From NCBI GenBank assembly GCA_003569245.1, contig BGOM01000019.1:211977-275976 (forward strand): a stretch of DNA of 64,000 nucleotides, written 5' to 3'. The notes beneath the pieces were generated by a model. It did not search any database, was not told the DNA's origin, and saw only the letters and a list, made by a program, of their open reading frames with translations. Position 1 is the stretch's first letter. Each line of letters begins with the position of its first letter. Of this stretch, positions 1-9,123 are shown one piece after another. Position numbers and translations under genes: made by a program. The DNA comes from Opitutia bacterium (GTDB lineage Bacteria > Verrucomicrobiota > Verrucomicrobiia > Opitutales > UBA953).

Positions 1-1
1 G

Positions 2-493
2 GTCAGCCAGATCGACTTCCTGGCCACGTTCGCCGCGCTGACGGAGGCGACCTTGCCGCCGAACGCCGGCGAGGACAGCGTGAGTTTCCTGCCGGTGCTG
101 CGCGACGGCGCCGCGCCCGGCCCGCGCACCCACCTGGTGAGCCAATCGATCAACGGGAGCTTCGCCTACCGCGAAGGCAGCTGGAAGCTCGCGCTCTGCC
201 GCGGCTCCGGCGGGTGGAGCGCGCCCAAGCCCGGCAGCGCCGAAGAGGCGAAACTGCCCGAGTTCCAGCTCTACGACCTCGCCCAAGACCTCGGGGAAAC
301 GCGCAACCTGATCGCGGCCGAACCGGAACGAGCGGCCAAGATGCGGGCCGCGCTCGAGGCGCTCATCGCGCGCGGACGCAGCACCCCGGGACCGGACCAG
401 GCGAACGATGCCGCGATCCAGCTCGTCAAAAAGGTCAACACGCCCGGCGCCAAGGCCAAGGCGAAGGGCAAGGCGGGCGCCACCGACAAATAA
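2..493 (+). CDS. Sulfatase, C-terminal part (5' truncated by window edge)
   Basis: The reading frame is open from base 2 and gives about 163 residues ending in a TAA stop. It begins VSQIDFLATFAAL and continues with a block reading REGSWKLALC and then FQLYDLAQDLGETRNL. This is the usual end of type I formylglycine-dependent sulfatases, where the last domain contains the WKL strand and the LYDLxxDxxExxNL turn. The catalytic CxPSR site would lie upstream of the window and cannot be checked. The tail after about residue 140 is rich in Lys and Ala (AKAKAKGKAG) and is probably disordered. The gene converges on the GH99-like gene 10 bases downstream. A secreted role in desulfating polysaccharides is inferred from the family and from the hydrolase-rich neighbourhood. 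Confidence 0.85.
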   Translation, partial: VSQIDFLATFAALTEATLPPNAGEDSVSFLPVLRDGAAPGPRTHLVSQSINGSFAYREGSWKLALCRGSGGWSAPKPGSAEEAKLPEFQLYDLAQDLGETRNLIAAEPERAAKMRAALEALIARGRSTPGPDQANDAAIQLVKKVNTPGAKAKAKGKAGATDK

Positions 494-502
494 GCCGGCG
501 CC

Positions 503-1570
503 TCACCGCGCGGGCAAGGCCGGCGGGACGAACTCCCGGCCCTTCCACCGAGCGACCTGCCGGAGGTGCCGGTACGGGTCGGGCCAATCGGCCGAAGGCT
601 CCACGACGGTGCCTTCCGGCCACTCGTTGAAACTCGTCAGCAACAGCACATCGGCGCCCGCGGCCAACGCCGCCGCGTGATAGCCTTCCAAGGTCTCGCC
701 GTCCCGGAACGGGATCTCGAAACCCTCCTTCGGCTGGATGACCCGGTTATCCAAGGCCGGGTGCATCGGCAACAACAGCTCGCGGCCGGCGGCGCGGACA
801 TCGCGGGCGTAGCGTGCGAAGAACGGCCGCAGTTCCGCGCGCTCCGAGATCCGGCGGACGCTGAAGGTGCCATAGAATCCGAAGCCATCGATACCCTCGG
901 TGGCGCGCCACTCCGCGGGCACGCCATACGTCCCGGCATCATGGCGGATCTTGTCCATCGCCCACCAGACCGGGCCGACCTTCGCCTCCACCCCGCGGCG
1001 GAGCTCCGCGAACGTCGCAGGCGTGAGCTTGGGGTCGAACGGGACCTGGTAGAGGTAGACGACGGGGCGACCGGCCCGGCGAAGGTAGGCGGGATCACCC
1101 TGACAGCGGGTGAGCACGCCGGCGAGACGCTCGACCAACGGGCCGATGTCGCCGTGGAACTGGGCGAGCTCGCAGTTCAGGGCGACCTTCACGCGCGTCG
1201 CGCGCGCTGCGGGCAGGATGACCCGCTCGAAGGCCTCACCGCTGATGTTGGCTCCGCCCCACCAGGAGACGAGGAAGGCGTCGATGCCGGCGGCCTCGGC
1301 GAGCCGGCAATGCCAGGCGACGATGGCGGGGTCCGTGCTGTCGTAAGGGCCCACCAGCGGACGGAACGGTAGCCGCAGCTTGGCGCCCGTCGCGGGTTCG
1401 CCGCGGTCCGCCCACAACTCCCAGCGCTGCCGCGGCCCTTGCGGCACGCCGTACCAAGCGTAATAGAATGCCCAGATCGGCGGATGCGCCGAAGCCGTGT
1501 CGGCGCGAACCGGAAAGGCGGCCAGCGCGGCGACCACGCCACCGATGACTCGCAGCAACCGTCCGATCAC
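503..1570 (-). CDS. Secreted glycoside hydrolase family 99-like protein
   Basis: This is a 355-residue protein with an N-terminal signal peptide (hydrophobic segment about residues 5-22, then an Ala-rich cleavage region). The mature part opens with PIWAFYYAWYG, typical of the GH99/endo-alpha-mannosidase-like (WbsX-like) TIM barrel. It ends with the TSFNEWPEGTVVEP block, equivalent to the WNEWxEGT motif that carries acidic residues of the GH99 active site. Internal blocks DAFLVSWWG and RPVVYLYQ are also typical. The start is GTG and overlaps the stop of the upstream SGNH gene by 4 bases (GTGA), so the two are probably translationally coupled. The exact substrate cannot be read from sequence; family members act on alpha-mannans or related glycans. 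It could instead be a non-catalytic GH99-like domain protein. Confidence 0.8.
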   Translation of the reverse strand: MIGRLLRVIGGVVAALAAFPVRADTASAHPPIWAFYYAWYGVPQGPRQRWELWADRGEPATGAKLRLPFRPLVGPYDSTDPAIVAWHCRLAEAAGIDAFLVSWWGGANISGEAFERVILPAARATRVKVALNCELAQFHGDIGPLVERLAGVLTRCQGDPAYLRRAGRPVVYLYQVPFDPKLTPATFAELRRGVEAKVGPVWWAMDKIRHDAGTYGVPAEWRATEGIDGFGFYGTFSVRRISERAELRPFFARYARDVRAAGRELLLPMHPALDNRVIQPKEGFEIPFRDGETLEGYHAAALAAGADVLLLTSFNEWPEGTVVEPSADWPDPYRHLRQVARWKGREFVPPALPAR

Positions 1571-2463
1571 TTCGCGCGGCGCAGTTCGTCGACCTTGGCC
1601 TGCAGTTTGGTGACCTGTTCCTCGGCGTCGCCTAGAGGGGACGGGGCGACCACCTTCTCACGGGAGTAACCGATATGGGCCAACCACTTCCCGGCCCGGA
1701 ACTTGCGGAGCTGGTCGACGGCCTTGAAAAGCGGGTCGGCCATGGCCTCCTTGGCGGTGACGTCGGGAGTCGTGACGCCGGCGCCCGCGAGGATCGTACG
1801 GGCCATGAGGAGATGCCCATCGTCGCCCGGATGGATGCGATCACGGGAGAAGACCTCGGTCCGGGCATCACGCGCCTTGCGCATCACGGTGTGGAGGTCG
1901 ATGACCGTGAGCCCGGGGCGCTTCAGCTGCATCTCCCAGGCGGCGTAGGCTGTCATCACGGAGTCATAATTGAATTCACCTGGCTTCGTGGTGGCGTCGA
2001 AGATGGGCGGGGTGACGAGATAGACCTGCTTGACGCCGGCCGCCTGACATTGGTCGAGCAGCTTGGTGACACCGGTCTGGAAGGCCTTGAAGCGGGCCTC
2101 GTCGAGCGGCTGATAGATGCCGTCGTTGATGCCGTAGCAGGCGAAGACCACCTCCGGCTTCATTTTCTCCAAGGTGCGGCCCAGGCGTTCGAACAGGCTA
2201 GGCCGGGGGAATTTGCCTCCGGCATGACCGGCCTCGCTGAGACCGGAGAGCGTCTCGCTGGAAAGACCCAGCGGATAGACCTCGAAACGCAGCTGCGGGC
2301 GGGCCTTCTGCAGGAAGTAGTCCATGAACGAGACGTAGGTGCCGCCCTGGGTGATGCTATCACCGAGCACGACGATACGTTTGCCCGCGAGGGCTTCGGC
2401 GGACTGGGCGCAAGCGAGGACCGCGGAGGTGAGCAAACCGACGAGCAGGCGGAGGGATCTCAT
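1567..2463 (-). CDS. SGNH/GDSL-family hydrolase, secreted
   Basis: A 298-residue protein with a hydrophobic N-terminus (residues 4-20) that includes a Cys, so either a signal peptide or a non-canonical lipoprotein signal is possible. Block I is VVLGDSITQGG with the nucleophile Ser. Block III is CYGINDG with the oxyanion Asn. Block V is RIHPGDDGH, supplying Asp and His. This is the complete SGNH catalytic set. Such proteins are esterases that remove acyl or acetyl groups from carbohydrates or lipids. The C-terminus is rich in Lys, Glu and Gln and may be a short coiled coil. It is the first gene of a two-gene operon with the GH99-like gene, so deacylation of the same glycan is a reasonable inference. 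It diverges from the beta-propeller gene across about 107 bases. Confidence 0.85.
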   Translation of the reverse strand: MRSLRLLVGLLTSAVLACAQSAEALAGKRIVVLGDSITQGGTYVSFMDYFLQKARPQLRFEVYPLGLSSETLSGLSEAGHAGGKFPRPSLFERLGRTLEKMKPEVVFACYGINDGIYQPLDEARFKAFQTGVTKLLDQCQAAGVKQVYLVTPPIFDATTKPGEFNYDSVMTAYAAWEMQLKRPGLTVIDLHTVMRKARDARTEVFSRDRIHPGDDGHLLMARTILAGAGVTTPDVTAKEAMADPLFKAVDQLRKFRAGKWLAHIGYSREKVVAPSPLGDAEEQVTKLQAKVDELRRAK

Positions 2464-2570
2464 GGGGCGAGGCGAACCCTACCATAGCCCTGCCCTCCCA
2501 CCTGACAACCCGGGAGTCGGCTGGCGATTAAAGTCTGTCCTCCGAGCCGGCACGACTTAAGTTCGACCCC

Positions 2571-3467
2571 ATGATGCGCTCCTGCCTCGCCCTGCTCGCC
2601 ACCGCCCTCGGCGCCCTCGCCGCCGAGCCGCAGAGCAAGCGCTCCTTACTCATGCTCGGCGGGGTCACGCAGATCGTCGACGCCGAGGGCAAGGTCGTCT
2701 GGAAATACCCCGCGGAGACCCGCGACGGGTGCGTCCTCCCGAACGGCAACATACTGCTCACCTTGCATAAGTCGGACGCCTACCCCGGCGGCGCGGTCAT
2801 CGAGGTCACGCGCGACCACAAGGTGGTCTTCGAATACAAGGGCACCCAGGCCGAGGTGAACACCGCCCAACGCCTGCCCGACGGGCGCACGCTGCTGACG
2901 GAGGCGGGCGAGCGTCCGCGCCTGCTCGAGGTCGACGCCGCCGGCCGCATCCAGGTCGAGATCCCGCTGCAATGCACAGCCAAGAACCCGCACCTCCAGA
3001 GCCGGATGGCGCGTAAGCTGCCGGATGGCCACTACCTCGTACCGCAGGACCGGCTCGTCCGCGAGCTCGACGCCACCGGCAAGGTCGTCTGGGAGTACAA
3101 GGCGCCGGCCTCGAAACTGGACAACCGCACCTTCTGCGCCCTGCGCAACGCGGCGGGCCATACGCTGATCAGCCTGACCATCGGCAACCAGCTCGTGGAG
3201 GTCGACGCCGAGGGCAAGGTCGTCTGGGAACTCAGGCAAGGCGAGCTGGCCGACGCGCCGCTGACGCGGACCACCGCCCTGACCTGGCTCCCGAACGGGA
3301 ACATCGTGTTCAGCAACTACGATGCCCGCGCGCCCCGTCCGAAGCTCGTCGAGATCACCCGCGACAAGCAGGTCGTCTGGACCTACGTCGACGGCACCAA
3401 GTTCGGCGTGCACGAATTCCAGTTGCTCGACGCCGACGGCAAGCCGCTCACGGGCGCGTTGCGCTGA
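2571..3467 (+). CDS. Secreted beta-propeller protein (arylsulfotransferase/PQQ-like repeats)
   Basis: A 298-residue protein with a signal peptide (residues 1-18, ending ALAAEP). The mature chain consists of repeated blades with the pattern DAEGKVVWKY, TRDHKVVFEY, DATGKVVWEY, DAEGKVVWEL and TRDKQVVWTY. Each alternates with an LPNGN or LPDGR turn, about six blades in all. This pattern is shared by arylsulfotransferase (ASST)-like and PQQ-type propellers that are common in Planctomycetota and Verrucomicrobiota. The His and Arg catalytic residues of true arylsulfotransferases cannot be assigned confidently, so no enzymatic role is claimed. It stands alone between the divergent SGNH gene and the convergent toxin gene, which ends three bases downstream. 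Confidence 0.75.
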   Translation: MMRSCLALLATALGALAAEPQSKRSLLMLGGVTQIVDAEGKVVWKYPAETRDGCVLPNGNILLTLHKSDAYPGGAVIEVTRDHKVVFEYKGTQAEVNTAQRLPDGRTLLTEAGERPRLLEVDAAGRIQVEIPLQCTAKNPHLQSRMARKLPDGHYLVPQDRLVRELDATGKVVWEYKAPASKLDNRTFCALRNAAGHTLISLTIGNQLVEVDAEGKVVWELRQGELADAPLTRTTALTWLPNGNIVFSNYDARAPRPKLVEITRDKQVVWTYVDGTKFGVHEFQLLDADGKPLTGALR

Positions 3468-3470
3468 GGG

Positions 3471-3728
3471 TCAGTAGTGACGGCGGGCCTGTAGGATGAA
3501 GAGCACACCACGTTCGACCCGATAGACCAAACGGTGCTCGCGATCGATGCGACGAGACCACCAACCTGTCAGGTCTCCCCGCAGGGGCTCGGGTTTGCCG
3601 ATACCGGCAAAAGGCGAGGCTTGGATGGCCCGCACCAGACGTTCGATCCGCTCCAGCCTTCCGGGGTCGGTCTTGATCCAGAATGCGCGATCGGCCATGG
3701 CCCCCGGGGACCATCTGACCTCGGACAC
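3471..3728 (-). CDS. yoeB: Txe/YoeB-family toxin (mRNA interferase)
   Basis: The 85-residue product starts at a GTG one base after the antitoxin stop and matches YoeB along its whole length (84 residues in E. coli). Visible blocks are GKPEPLRGDLTGWWSRR, DREHRLVYRV and the C-terminal RRHY. These contain the residues known to be essential in YoeB: the Glu of KPEPL, the Arg of HRLVY, and the terminal His-Tyr pair. YoeB binds the 50S subunit and cleaves mRNA in the ribosomal A site. A longer in-frame extension upstream overlaps the antitoxin and is not family-like, so the GTG start was preferred. The complete catalytic set and paired antitoxin suggest an active module. Confidence 0.9.
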   Translation of the reverse strand: MSEVRWSPGAMADRAFWIKTDPGRLERIERLVRAIQASPFAGIGKPEPLRGDLTGWWSRRIDREHRLVYRVERGVLFILQARRHY

Positions 3729-3729
3729 G

Positions 3730-3969
3730 TCAGAGAGCCCGGAATTTTCCCGCCTTGAAGTCGACCAGACCGCGCCGAAGCCGGGCGGAATTACGCGACG
3801 AACAAAGCAAGTGAATCGTCTCCGACATGGCCGCGAACTCGCCGGCGTCAACCAGGACCACCGACGCGACCCCGCGACGGGTGATCATCACGGGCTTCCG
3901 GCCACCCTGGACCGACTCGATCAAGCCGGCTAACCGACGACGAGCGGAGGCGTAGGTGATGGTCTTCAT
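3730..3969 (-). CDS. yefM: YefM/Phd-family antitoxin
   Basis: A 79-residue protein beginning MKTITYASARRRLAGLIES, the standard opening of YefM antitoxins (DNA-binding and dimerisation half). The middle segment PVMITRRGVASVVLVDAGEF is also diagnostic of the Phd/YefM fold. The C-terminal third (LRRGLVDFKAGKF) is the flexible part that wraps the toxin. An upstream in-frame ATG at 4038 would add 23 residues, but they are not family-like. The stop is followed after one base by the yoeB start, the usual coupled arrangement. YefM neutralises YoeB and with it represses the operon promoter. Confidence 0.9.
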   Translation of the reverse strand: MKTITYASARRRLAGLIESVQGGRKPVMITRRGVASVVLVDAGEFAAMSETIHLLCSSRNSARLRRGLVDFKAGKFRAL

Positions 3970-4044
3970 CAGACGATGATGCGTTTGGCGCAAAACCGTG
4001 TCAAGTGGGTCGGCGTCAATCAGGGAAGGCGGCTTCATGGAAAG

Positions 4045-4073
4045 AGTGTAGCAGAAGTCAGGCCGCCTTTGAA
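4045..4073 (-). promoter_or_regulatory. Putative sigma70-type promoter for yefM-yoeB
   Basis: On the minus strand TTCAAA (4068-4073) and TACACT (4045-4050) are separated by exactly 17 bases, each matching the consensus at four of six positions. They lie about 75 bases upstream of the chosen yefM start. A candidate only. Confidence 0.35.
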
Positions 4074-4161
4074 TGAGGACTCTCGGCGCTCGACAGCCGA
4101 TGAAGACAGGCCCTGCGACTTGCGTTCGACCTGGGACCAGCCAAGTTCGCAAGTCTCCCCC

Positions 4162-5217
4162 ATGACCACCTCCGCCCGCGCCTACGGCAACACCGCCGCC
4201 CAGAACCCTCTCGCCCCGCTGACGATCACCCGGCGCGCGCCCGGCCCGACCGACGTCGAGATGGAGATCCTCTTCTGCGGCGTCTGCCATTCCGATGTCC
4301 ACACCGCGCGCGGCGAGTGGCCCGGCACGAACTACGCCTGCGTCCCCGGCCACGAGATCGTCGGACGGGTCACGAGGGTCGGCGCCAAGGTCACCAAGCT
4401 GAAGGTGGGCGATATCGGCGCGACCGGCTGCATGGTCGACTCCTGCCGCACCTGTCCGAGCTGCCAAAAAGGCCTCGAGCAGTTCTGCCTCACCGGTGCG
4501 ACCTTCACGTACAACAGCCCGGACAAGCACCTCGGCGGACACACCCTCGGGGGCTACTCCACGAGCATCGTGGTCGACGAGGCCTTCGCGCTGCGCGTCC
4601 CCGCCGGCCTCGACCTCGCCGCCACCGCCCCGCTGCTCTGCGCCGGCATCACCACCTACTCGCCGCTGCGCCATTGGAAGGTCGGCCCGGGCCAGAAGGT
4701 CGGGATCGTCGGCCTCGGTGGGCTCGGCCACATGGGCGTTAAGTTCGCCCGCGCCTTCGGCGCCCACGTCGTCCTGTTCACTACCTCCCCGTCCAAGGTC
4801 GCCGACGGCCTCCGCCTCGGCGCCCATGAGGTGGTCGTCTCGACCGACGCGGCGGCGATGGCCCGGCACGCCGGCTCGCTCGACTTCGTCCTCGACTGCG
4901 TCTCGGCGCAGCACGACCTCAACGCCTACCTCGCGCTGCTCAAACTCGACGGAACCCTCTGCCTCGTGGGCGTGCCCGAACATCCGCTCGCGGTCCATGC
5001 CTTCAGCGTGATCATGCCGCGGCGCAATTTCAGCGGGTCCTGTATCGGCGGCATCCCCGAGACCCAGGAGATGCTCGAGTTCTGCGCCAAGCACGGCATC
5101 GTCTCCGACATCGAGCTCATCCCGATCCAACAGATCAACCAAGCCTGGGACCGCATGATCAAGCAGGACGTCCGCTACCGCTTCGTCATCGACCTGGCCT
5201 CGCTCAAGCAAGCCTGA
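4162..5217 (+). CDS. Zinc-dependent NAD(P) alcohol dehydrogenase (YahK/cinnamyl-alcohol dehydrogenase type)
   Basis: A 351-residue medium-chain dehydrogenase. The N-terminal domain carries CGVCHSD and PGHEIVG (catalytic zinc ligands Cys and His) and a structural zinc cluster of spaced cysteines in CRTCPSCQKGLEQFC. The third catalytic zinc ligand is in PLLCAGITTY. The Rossmann nucleotide-binding loop is VGLGGLGHMG. The order and spacing match the YahK/CAD group, whose members reduce broad aldehydes, usually with NADPH. The ATG at 4162 was chosen because the family starts close to the AYG block; an open frame extends upstream to 3976 but is not family-like. It is divergent from yefM and appears monocistronic. 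Cytosolic, with no signal peptide. Confidence 0.92.
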   Translation: MTTSARAYGNTAAQNPLAPLTITRRAPGPTDVEMEILFCGVCHSDVHTARGEWPGTNYACVPGHEIVGRVTRVGAKVTKLKVGDIGATGCMVDSCRTCPSCQKGLEQFCLTGATFTYNSPDKHLGGHTLGGYSTSIVVDEAFALRVPAGLDLAATAPLLCAGITTYSPLRHWKVGPGQKVGIVGLGGLGHMGVKFARAFGAHVVLFTTSPSKVADGLRLGAHEVVVSTDAAAMARHAGSLDFVLDCVSAQHDLNAYLALLKLDGTLCLVGVPEHPLAVHAFSVIMPRRNFSGSCIGGIPETQEMLEFCAKHGIVSDIELIPIQQINQAWDRMIKQDVRYRFVIDLASLKQA

Positions 5218-5474
5218 CCTGCCACTGACCCAAGAAAGGGGCGGTGCGGGACGCCCAGAGAAAGGTCCTATCTCAGGTCAGCTGGCCCGTGACCACGCAG
5301 GTCAACCGACCGGATCAGGCAGATTCGTCGATTTCTGCGCGGGCCCGCGGACCACGGTCGTGGCGGCGTCGTGCCGACGGATCCGCCCGCGAGACCGGGA
5401 CCGGCGCCCCTCCCCGCGCCGGCGTGCGGCAAGGTCAAGCCAAAGGGCGGAAAGAGAAAGGCGAGTGAACCGGC

Positions 5475-7739
5475 CTACTGCTCGAAGATGAACTGACGGC
5501 TGTTGAGCAAGGCGTAGGCGATCTCCTCGACGAAACCGTCCCCGCGGGCCAACACCGCGGCACACGTGGACTGCTCGGCCGCGGTGGCGCGGCGGCCTAA
5601 TACCGAAAGGAAGATCGCGTCCACCTTCGCCGCCGGCGTGGCGGCTGCTCGGACGACCAAGGACAGCGGCGAGCAAGGATCGGCGAGGCCACGGCGCCCG
5701 CCCGCTTCTCCGTTCAGGAACAACAAGGCCTGGGGGATCGAGGCGGACCGATTGGCATTCTCCACGAAATCACGGTCGCTCTGACCGGAGGTGCGCAGGA
5801 AATGACCCCGTTCGGCGGGACTCTCGAGTTCGGAGGCGCGCCACCAATGCTGCCGAGTCCGCAGGCAATAATCCACGAAACTATCCAGCTCACCCACCAC
5901 GACGCCGCGCGCGACCCCGAGAGCCCGGAGACGCGTCCGTTCCGCGGCCTCGGCCGCGGCGACCTCGGCCGCCGTCCGCGGGCGGGGGCCGTACCCGGTC
6001 ACGTGCCAGCTACGCCAGGTCTCGGGTCCAAGCACGGCGGGATTGGGATTGGCCCGAAAGAGCGGATCAGGGGTGAGTTCGCCACCCTTGGTCTTGGCCA
6101 GTTCCCGCAGGAGAGGCAGGATGAAGTCGCGGACCTGACCCTCGGCCCGTTCCCTGACCAAGGCGCCCTCTTCCTGGCGCAAAGCGAGCTCGCCGGCCTT
6201 GTCCCCGCGACGCCTGACCTCGACGAGACGGGCGCGAAGCGCGGCGAGCTTGGCATCCAAGGACTTCTCGACGCCCAAACGAGCATAGGCCATGTCGACC
6301 AGGCGGCGCCCATCGACCGCGCGGAAGGCGTCGTAAGCCATGTGCGAGACCTGGATCCGCCGATCCTCGGCGGCTTCACGCTGCAGATTGCGCGCGTCCG
6401 GCTCATGACTCAACAGCGCCACCAGGCTGTCCCACGCCTGCTCGGCCGTCAGACGTCGCAGGAACGGACCGGGAAAAAGCCCGGCCACGCCCGGCTCGGG
6501 CTCGGTGCGCTGCGCGACCGACCGATACGCGCGCGTCCGGGCCAGGATCGCCAGGAAGGCTCGCTGGTCATGATGTAGTTCCCGCAAAAGGCTCTCGAGC
6601 CTCTCCTCCAGGCCGGGGATGGCCGACCGAGTCTCCTCCCGCAGGTCATCGAGCGGCTCGAGCAAGGCCGCCCCGAAAAGCGACCGCCATAACCGGTTCA
6701 CGATCACCTTGGTGAAGCGAGGATTATCGGGCGAGACGACCCAGTCCGCGAATACGCGAGCGGGGTCGGCCCCGGGAGCCACCGGCGCGGCCGGGCCGAA
6801 CAAGGTCGCGGGCGACACCACGTCGAAAGGTTTGCCATCCTGCTCGGCGAAATCGTGCGGCAGTTTCAACGTGGCCGGACGGCGTTCGAGGCCGATCGGA
6901 CTGAAGAGCTGCCCCACCCCGCCCCGGATGATGTTGAGGGTGCGGCGGAACTCCATTTCCTCGAGCCGTCGGTCCCGCCTCGCCGCGGCGGCCTTGCCCC
7001 CGTCGGTCGCCACCGACCGCTCCCTGTCATAATCGGCGCGGATCACCTCCTCCCGGGCGCGAAACTCATCGCGCGGGCCGGCATAGGCATCGTCGAGGTT
7101 GCGGTTGCCGAAGGTATAGGCGGCCAGACCGTAGAATTGGGTCTGCTTCCATCGGTCGAAGGGATGATCGTGGCATTGGGCGCACTCGATCCGGGTCCCG
7201 AGGAAGACGCGCGACGTCAGCGCGAGGTTGTCGAGCGGCATCCCCGGATCGCGAAGGTAATAGCCAATTGCGCCGTTCTCCCAGGCCAGACCCTTGGCGG
7301 AAAGCATCTCGTGCACAAGCCGGTCGTAAGGCTTGTTCGCGCGCAGGCTCTCGCGCAACCAGCGGGCATAGGCGGCGGGCACGACATTCGCCGTGTTCGT
7401 GAACCGCGATTTCAGACGCAGGATATCTGCCCACTGGTTGAAGGCGTGGGAGACCCGACCCTCGCCGGCGAGCAAGGTATCCACGAGCCTCGCTCTTTTG
7501 GCGGGATCGACTTCATCCAGGAAAGCCGCGGCCTCCGCGGCGGTCGGCCCGCGGCCGGCGAGGTCGAGCCAGGCCCGGCGCAAAAAAACCTCGTCCGACG
7601 CCGGCGCCGGACCCGGTAGCCCATGGGCGGCCCAGGCCGAGACCATCAGCTCATCGATCCGGGCGGCCTCCTGCTCGGGAGTGCCGAGCGCAAGCAGGCC
7701 CGACGGGCAGAGACAGAGCAAAAGGAACCGGTACCACAT
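5475..7739 (-). CDS. DUF1549/DUF1553 domain protein (PSCyt2-PSD1)
   Basis: A 754-residue protein with a short signal peptide (first 18 residues). The N-terminal DUF1549 (PSCyt2) region includes VFLRRAWLDLAGRGPTAAE and CAQCHDHPFDRW. The C-terminal DUF1553 (PSD1) region includes NRLWRSLFGAALLEPLDDLREE and ends with a leucine-rich LLNSRQFIFEQ, which is the usual end of the family. Unlike many planctomycete relatives there is no N-terminal cytochrome c (PSCyt1) domain; the single CxxCH-like site is CAQCH inside DUF1549. It lies three bases downstream of the DUF1501 gene in the same operon, the standard pairing in Planctomycetota and Verrucomicrobiota. The biochemical role is unproven; a link to extracytoplasmic polysaccharide metabolism is usually suggested. 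Confidence 0.9.
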   Translation of the reverse strand: MWYRFLLLCLCPSGLLALGTPEQEAARIDELMVSAWAAHGLPGPAPASDEVFLRRAWLDLAGRGPTAAEAAAFLDEVDPAKRARLVDTLLAGEGRVSHAFNQWADILRLKSRFTNTANVVPAAYARWLRESLRANKPYDRLVHEMLSAKGLAWENGAIGYYLRDPGMPLDNLALTSRVFLGTRIECAQCHDHPFDRWKQTQFYGLAAYTFGNRNLDDAYAGPRDEFRAREEVIRADYDRERSVATDGGKAAAARRDRRLEEMEFRRTLNIIRGGVGQLFSPIGLERRPATLKLPHDFAEQDGKPFDVVSPATLFGPAAPVAPGADPARVFADWVVSPDNPRFTKVIVNRLWRSLFGAALLEPLDDLREETRSAIPGLEERLESLLRELHHDQRAFLAILARTRAYRSVAQRTEPEPGVAGLFPGPFLRRLTAEQAWDSLVALLSHEPDARNLQREAAEDRRIQVSHMAYDAFRAVDGRRLVDMAYARLGVEKSLDAKLAALRARLVEVRRRGDKAGELALRQEEGALVRERAEGQVRDFILPLLRELAKTKGGELTPDPLFRANPNPAVLGPETWRSWHVTGYGPRPRTAAEVAAAEAAERTRLRALGVARGVVVGELDSFVDYCLRTRQHWWRASELESPAERGHFLRTSGQSDRDFVENANRSASIPQALLFLNGEAGGRRGLADPCSPLSLVVRAAATPAAKVDAIFLSVLGRRATAAEQSTCAAVLARGDGFVEEIAYALLNSRQFIFEQ

Positions 7740-7742
7740 GGC

Positions 7743-9017
7743 TCAGGCGAGCAGGGCCGTCACCGGCGCGCCTTTGTCGGCCAGCCGAAACGGACGCCGG
7801 GAAGGCGAGAAGACCACCTGGTCGACCGGCAGACCGAGGGCGAGGGCCAGCGTGGCGTTGAAATCGGGGATACCGAGGGCCCCGGTCACGACCTCCTCGC
7901 CGGTCGCATCGGTGCCGCCATGGGCATAGCCGGCCTTGAAACCACCCCCGAAGACAGCCGCGGAGAAAGCCTTCGGGTAATGATCGCGCCCCAGATTGGC
8001 GTTGATCCGGGGCGTCCGACCGAACTCGGTCGCGAGCACGACGAGGGTATCGCGGAGCAGGCCGCGAGCCTCGAGATCCGCCAGCAAAGCCGCGAGCGCG
8101 CGGTCTAGCTGGTCGCAGAGTTCCGGCGTGACCACGAAGTTGTTCACGTGCGTATCCCAGCCGTGGAGACCGACCTCGACATAACCGACGCCGCGCTCGG
8201 CGAGACGGCGGGCCAGCAGGCAACCTTGCCCGAAAGGACTGCGTCCGTAATCATCGCGCAGCCGCGCAGGCTCGCGGGTGAGGTCGAAAGCCTCCAGGTC
8301 CTTGCTGGCCATGAGACGGAAGGCTCCGTCATAGGCCTCGGTCTGCGCCGCGACCTCCCGTTGGGCGCCGAACGCCGCCAGGAAAGGCGCATCCAGCTCG
8401 GCGGCGAGGCGGAGCCTCTCGGTCTGCCGATCCGCCGACAGGCCAGCGGGCCGGACGACGTCGCGGAGACCGTTCTCGGGATTATTGACGAACAATGGCG
8501 CGTGCGCCGGCGGAAAGAAACCGGCGCCCGGATGGCGGCTCGCGTTGCCGACGTAGACGGAGGACGGCAGCGAAACGTTACCCGGACCCTTGAAATGGCT
8601 CAACCAGGCGCCCAGCGAGGGATGGCTGATGGTGCCACGCAGCTGATAGCTGGTGTGCATGAAATAATTGCCCTGCTCGTGGGCACCCTGGTTGGAGGTG
8701 AGCGAACGGACGAGCGAGCCCAGATGCATGAGCCGGGCGGTCCGAGGGAGATACTCGCCGAGCAGGATGCCGTCGGCCGAGGACTTGACGGCCTTGGTCG
8801 GCCCGGCCACCTCACCCGCCTTCGGGTCGAGCGTATCCACATGGCTCATGCCACCGTCCATGTAGAGGTAGATGATCCGGCGCGCCCGGCCTCCGGCGGC
8901 GGGGGTGGCCGCGAAGACGCCGGGGAGCAACCCGACCCCAAGCAGGGCTTTGGCCGCGGACGCGAGGAAACGTCGCCGGCCAAGTTCGTCGGCCCGGCCT
9001 GAGGAGGCGGCATTCAT
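7743..9017 (-). CDS. DUF1501 domain protein with Tat-type signal
   Basis: A 424-residue protein whose N-terminus has the twin-arginine-like sequence ELGRRRFLASAAKALLGVG followed by an Ala-rich cleavage region, so Tat export is likely. The body shows DUF1501 (sulfatase/alkaline-phosphatase-fold) landmarks: IIYLYMDGGMSHVDTLDPK, HEQGNYFMHTSYQLRG, GCLLARRLAERGVGYVEVGLHGWDTH and VVLATEFGRTPRIN. The Asp and His residues in these motifs are the presumed metal ligands. It is the first gene of the operon with the DUF1549/DUF1553 gene. Its start faces the sialidase-like gene across about 106 bases, which must hold promoters for both directions. The function of DUF1501 is not established. Confidence 0.9.
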   Translation of the reverse strand: MNAASSGRADELGRRRFLASAAKALLGVGLLPGVFAATPAAGGRARRIIYLYMDGGMSHVDTLDPKAGEVAGPTKAVKSSADGILLGEYLPRTARLMHLGSLVRSLTSNQGAHEQGNYFMHTSYQLRGTISHPSLGAWLSHFKGPGNVSLPSSVYVGNASRHPGAGFFPPAHAPLFVNNPENGLRDVVRPAGLSADRQTERLRLAAELDAPFLAAFGAQREVAAQTEAYDGAFRLMASKDLEAFDLTREPARLRDDYGRSPFGQGCLLARRLAERGVGYVEVGLHGWDTHVNNFVVTPELCDQLDRALAALLADLEARGLLRDTLVVLATEFGRTPRINANLGRDHYPKAFSAAVFGGGFKAGYAHGGTDATGEEVVTGALGIPDFNATLALALGLPVDQVVFSPSRRPFRLADKGAPVTALLA

Positions 9018-9123
9018 GGGGTCACCCCCATTGGAGCAGGGTCCGCCCGGACTTCAACCCCGCAGAGCGGTCCGCTCGATGATGCTTGGAAACCGCCCCG
9101 CGCCGTCTGAAATAGCGCACGCC

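Noticed and set aside
3730..5211. A 490-codon minus-strand frame running from yefM back through the dehydrogenase gene
   Set aside because: Only the last 79 codons are antitoxin; the remainder is antisense to a well-supported dehydrogenase on the plus strand.
5218..5474. Gap between the alcohol dehydrogenase and the DUF1549/1553 gene
   Set aside because: Several short frames are open on both strands but none has a family-like motif or sensible start; no RNA structure was recognised.
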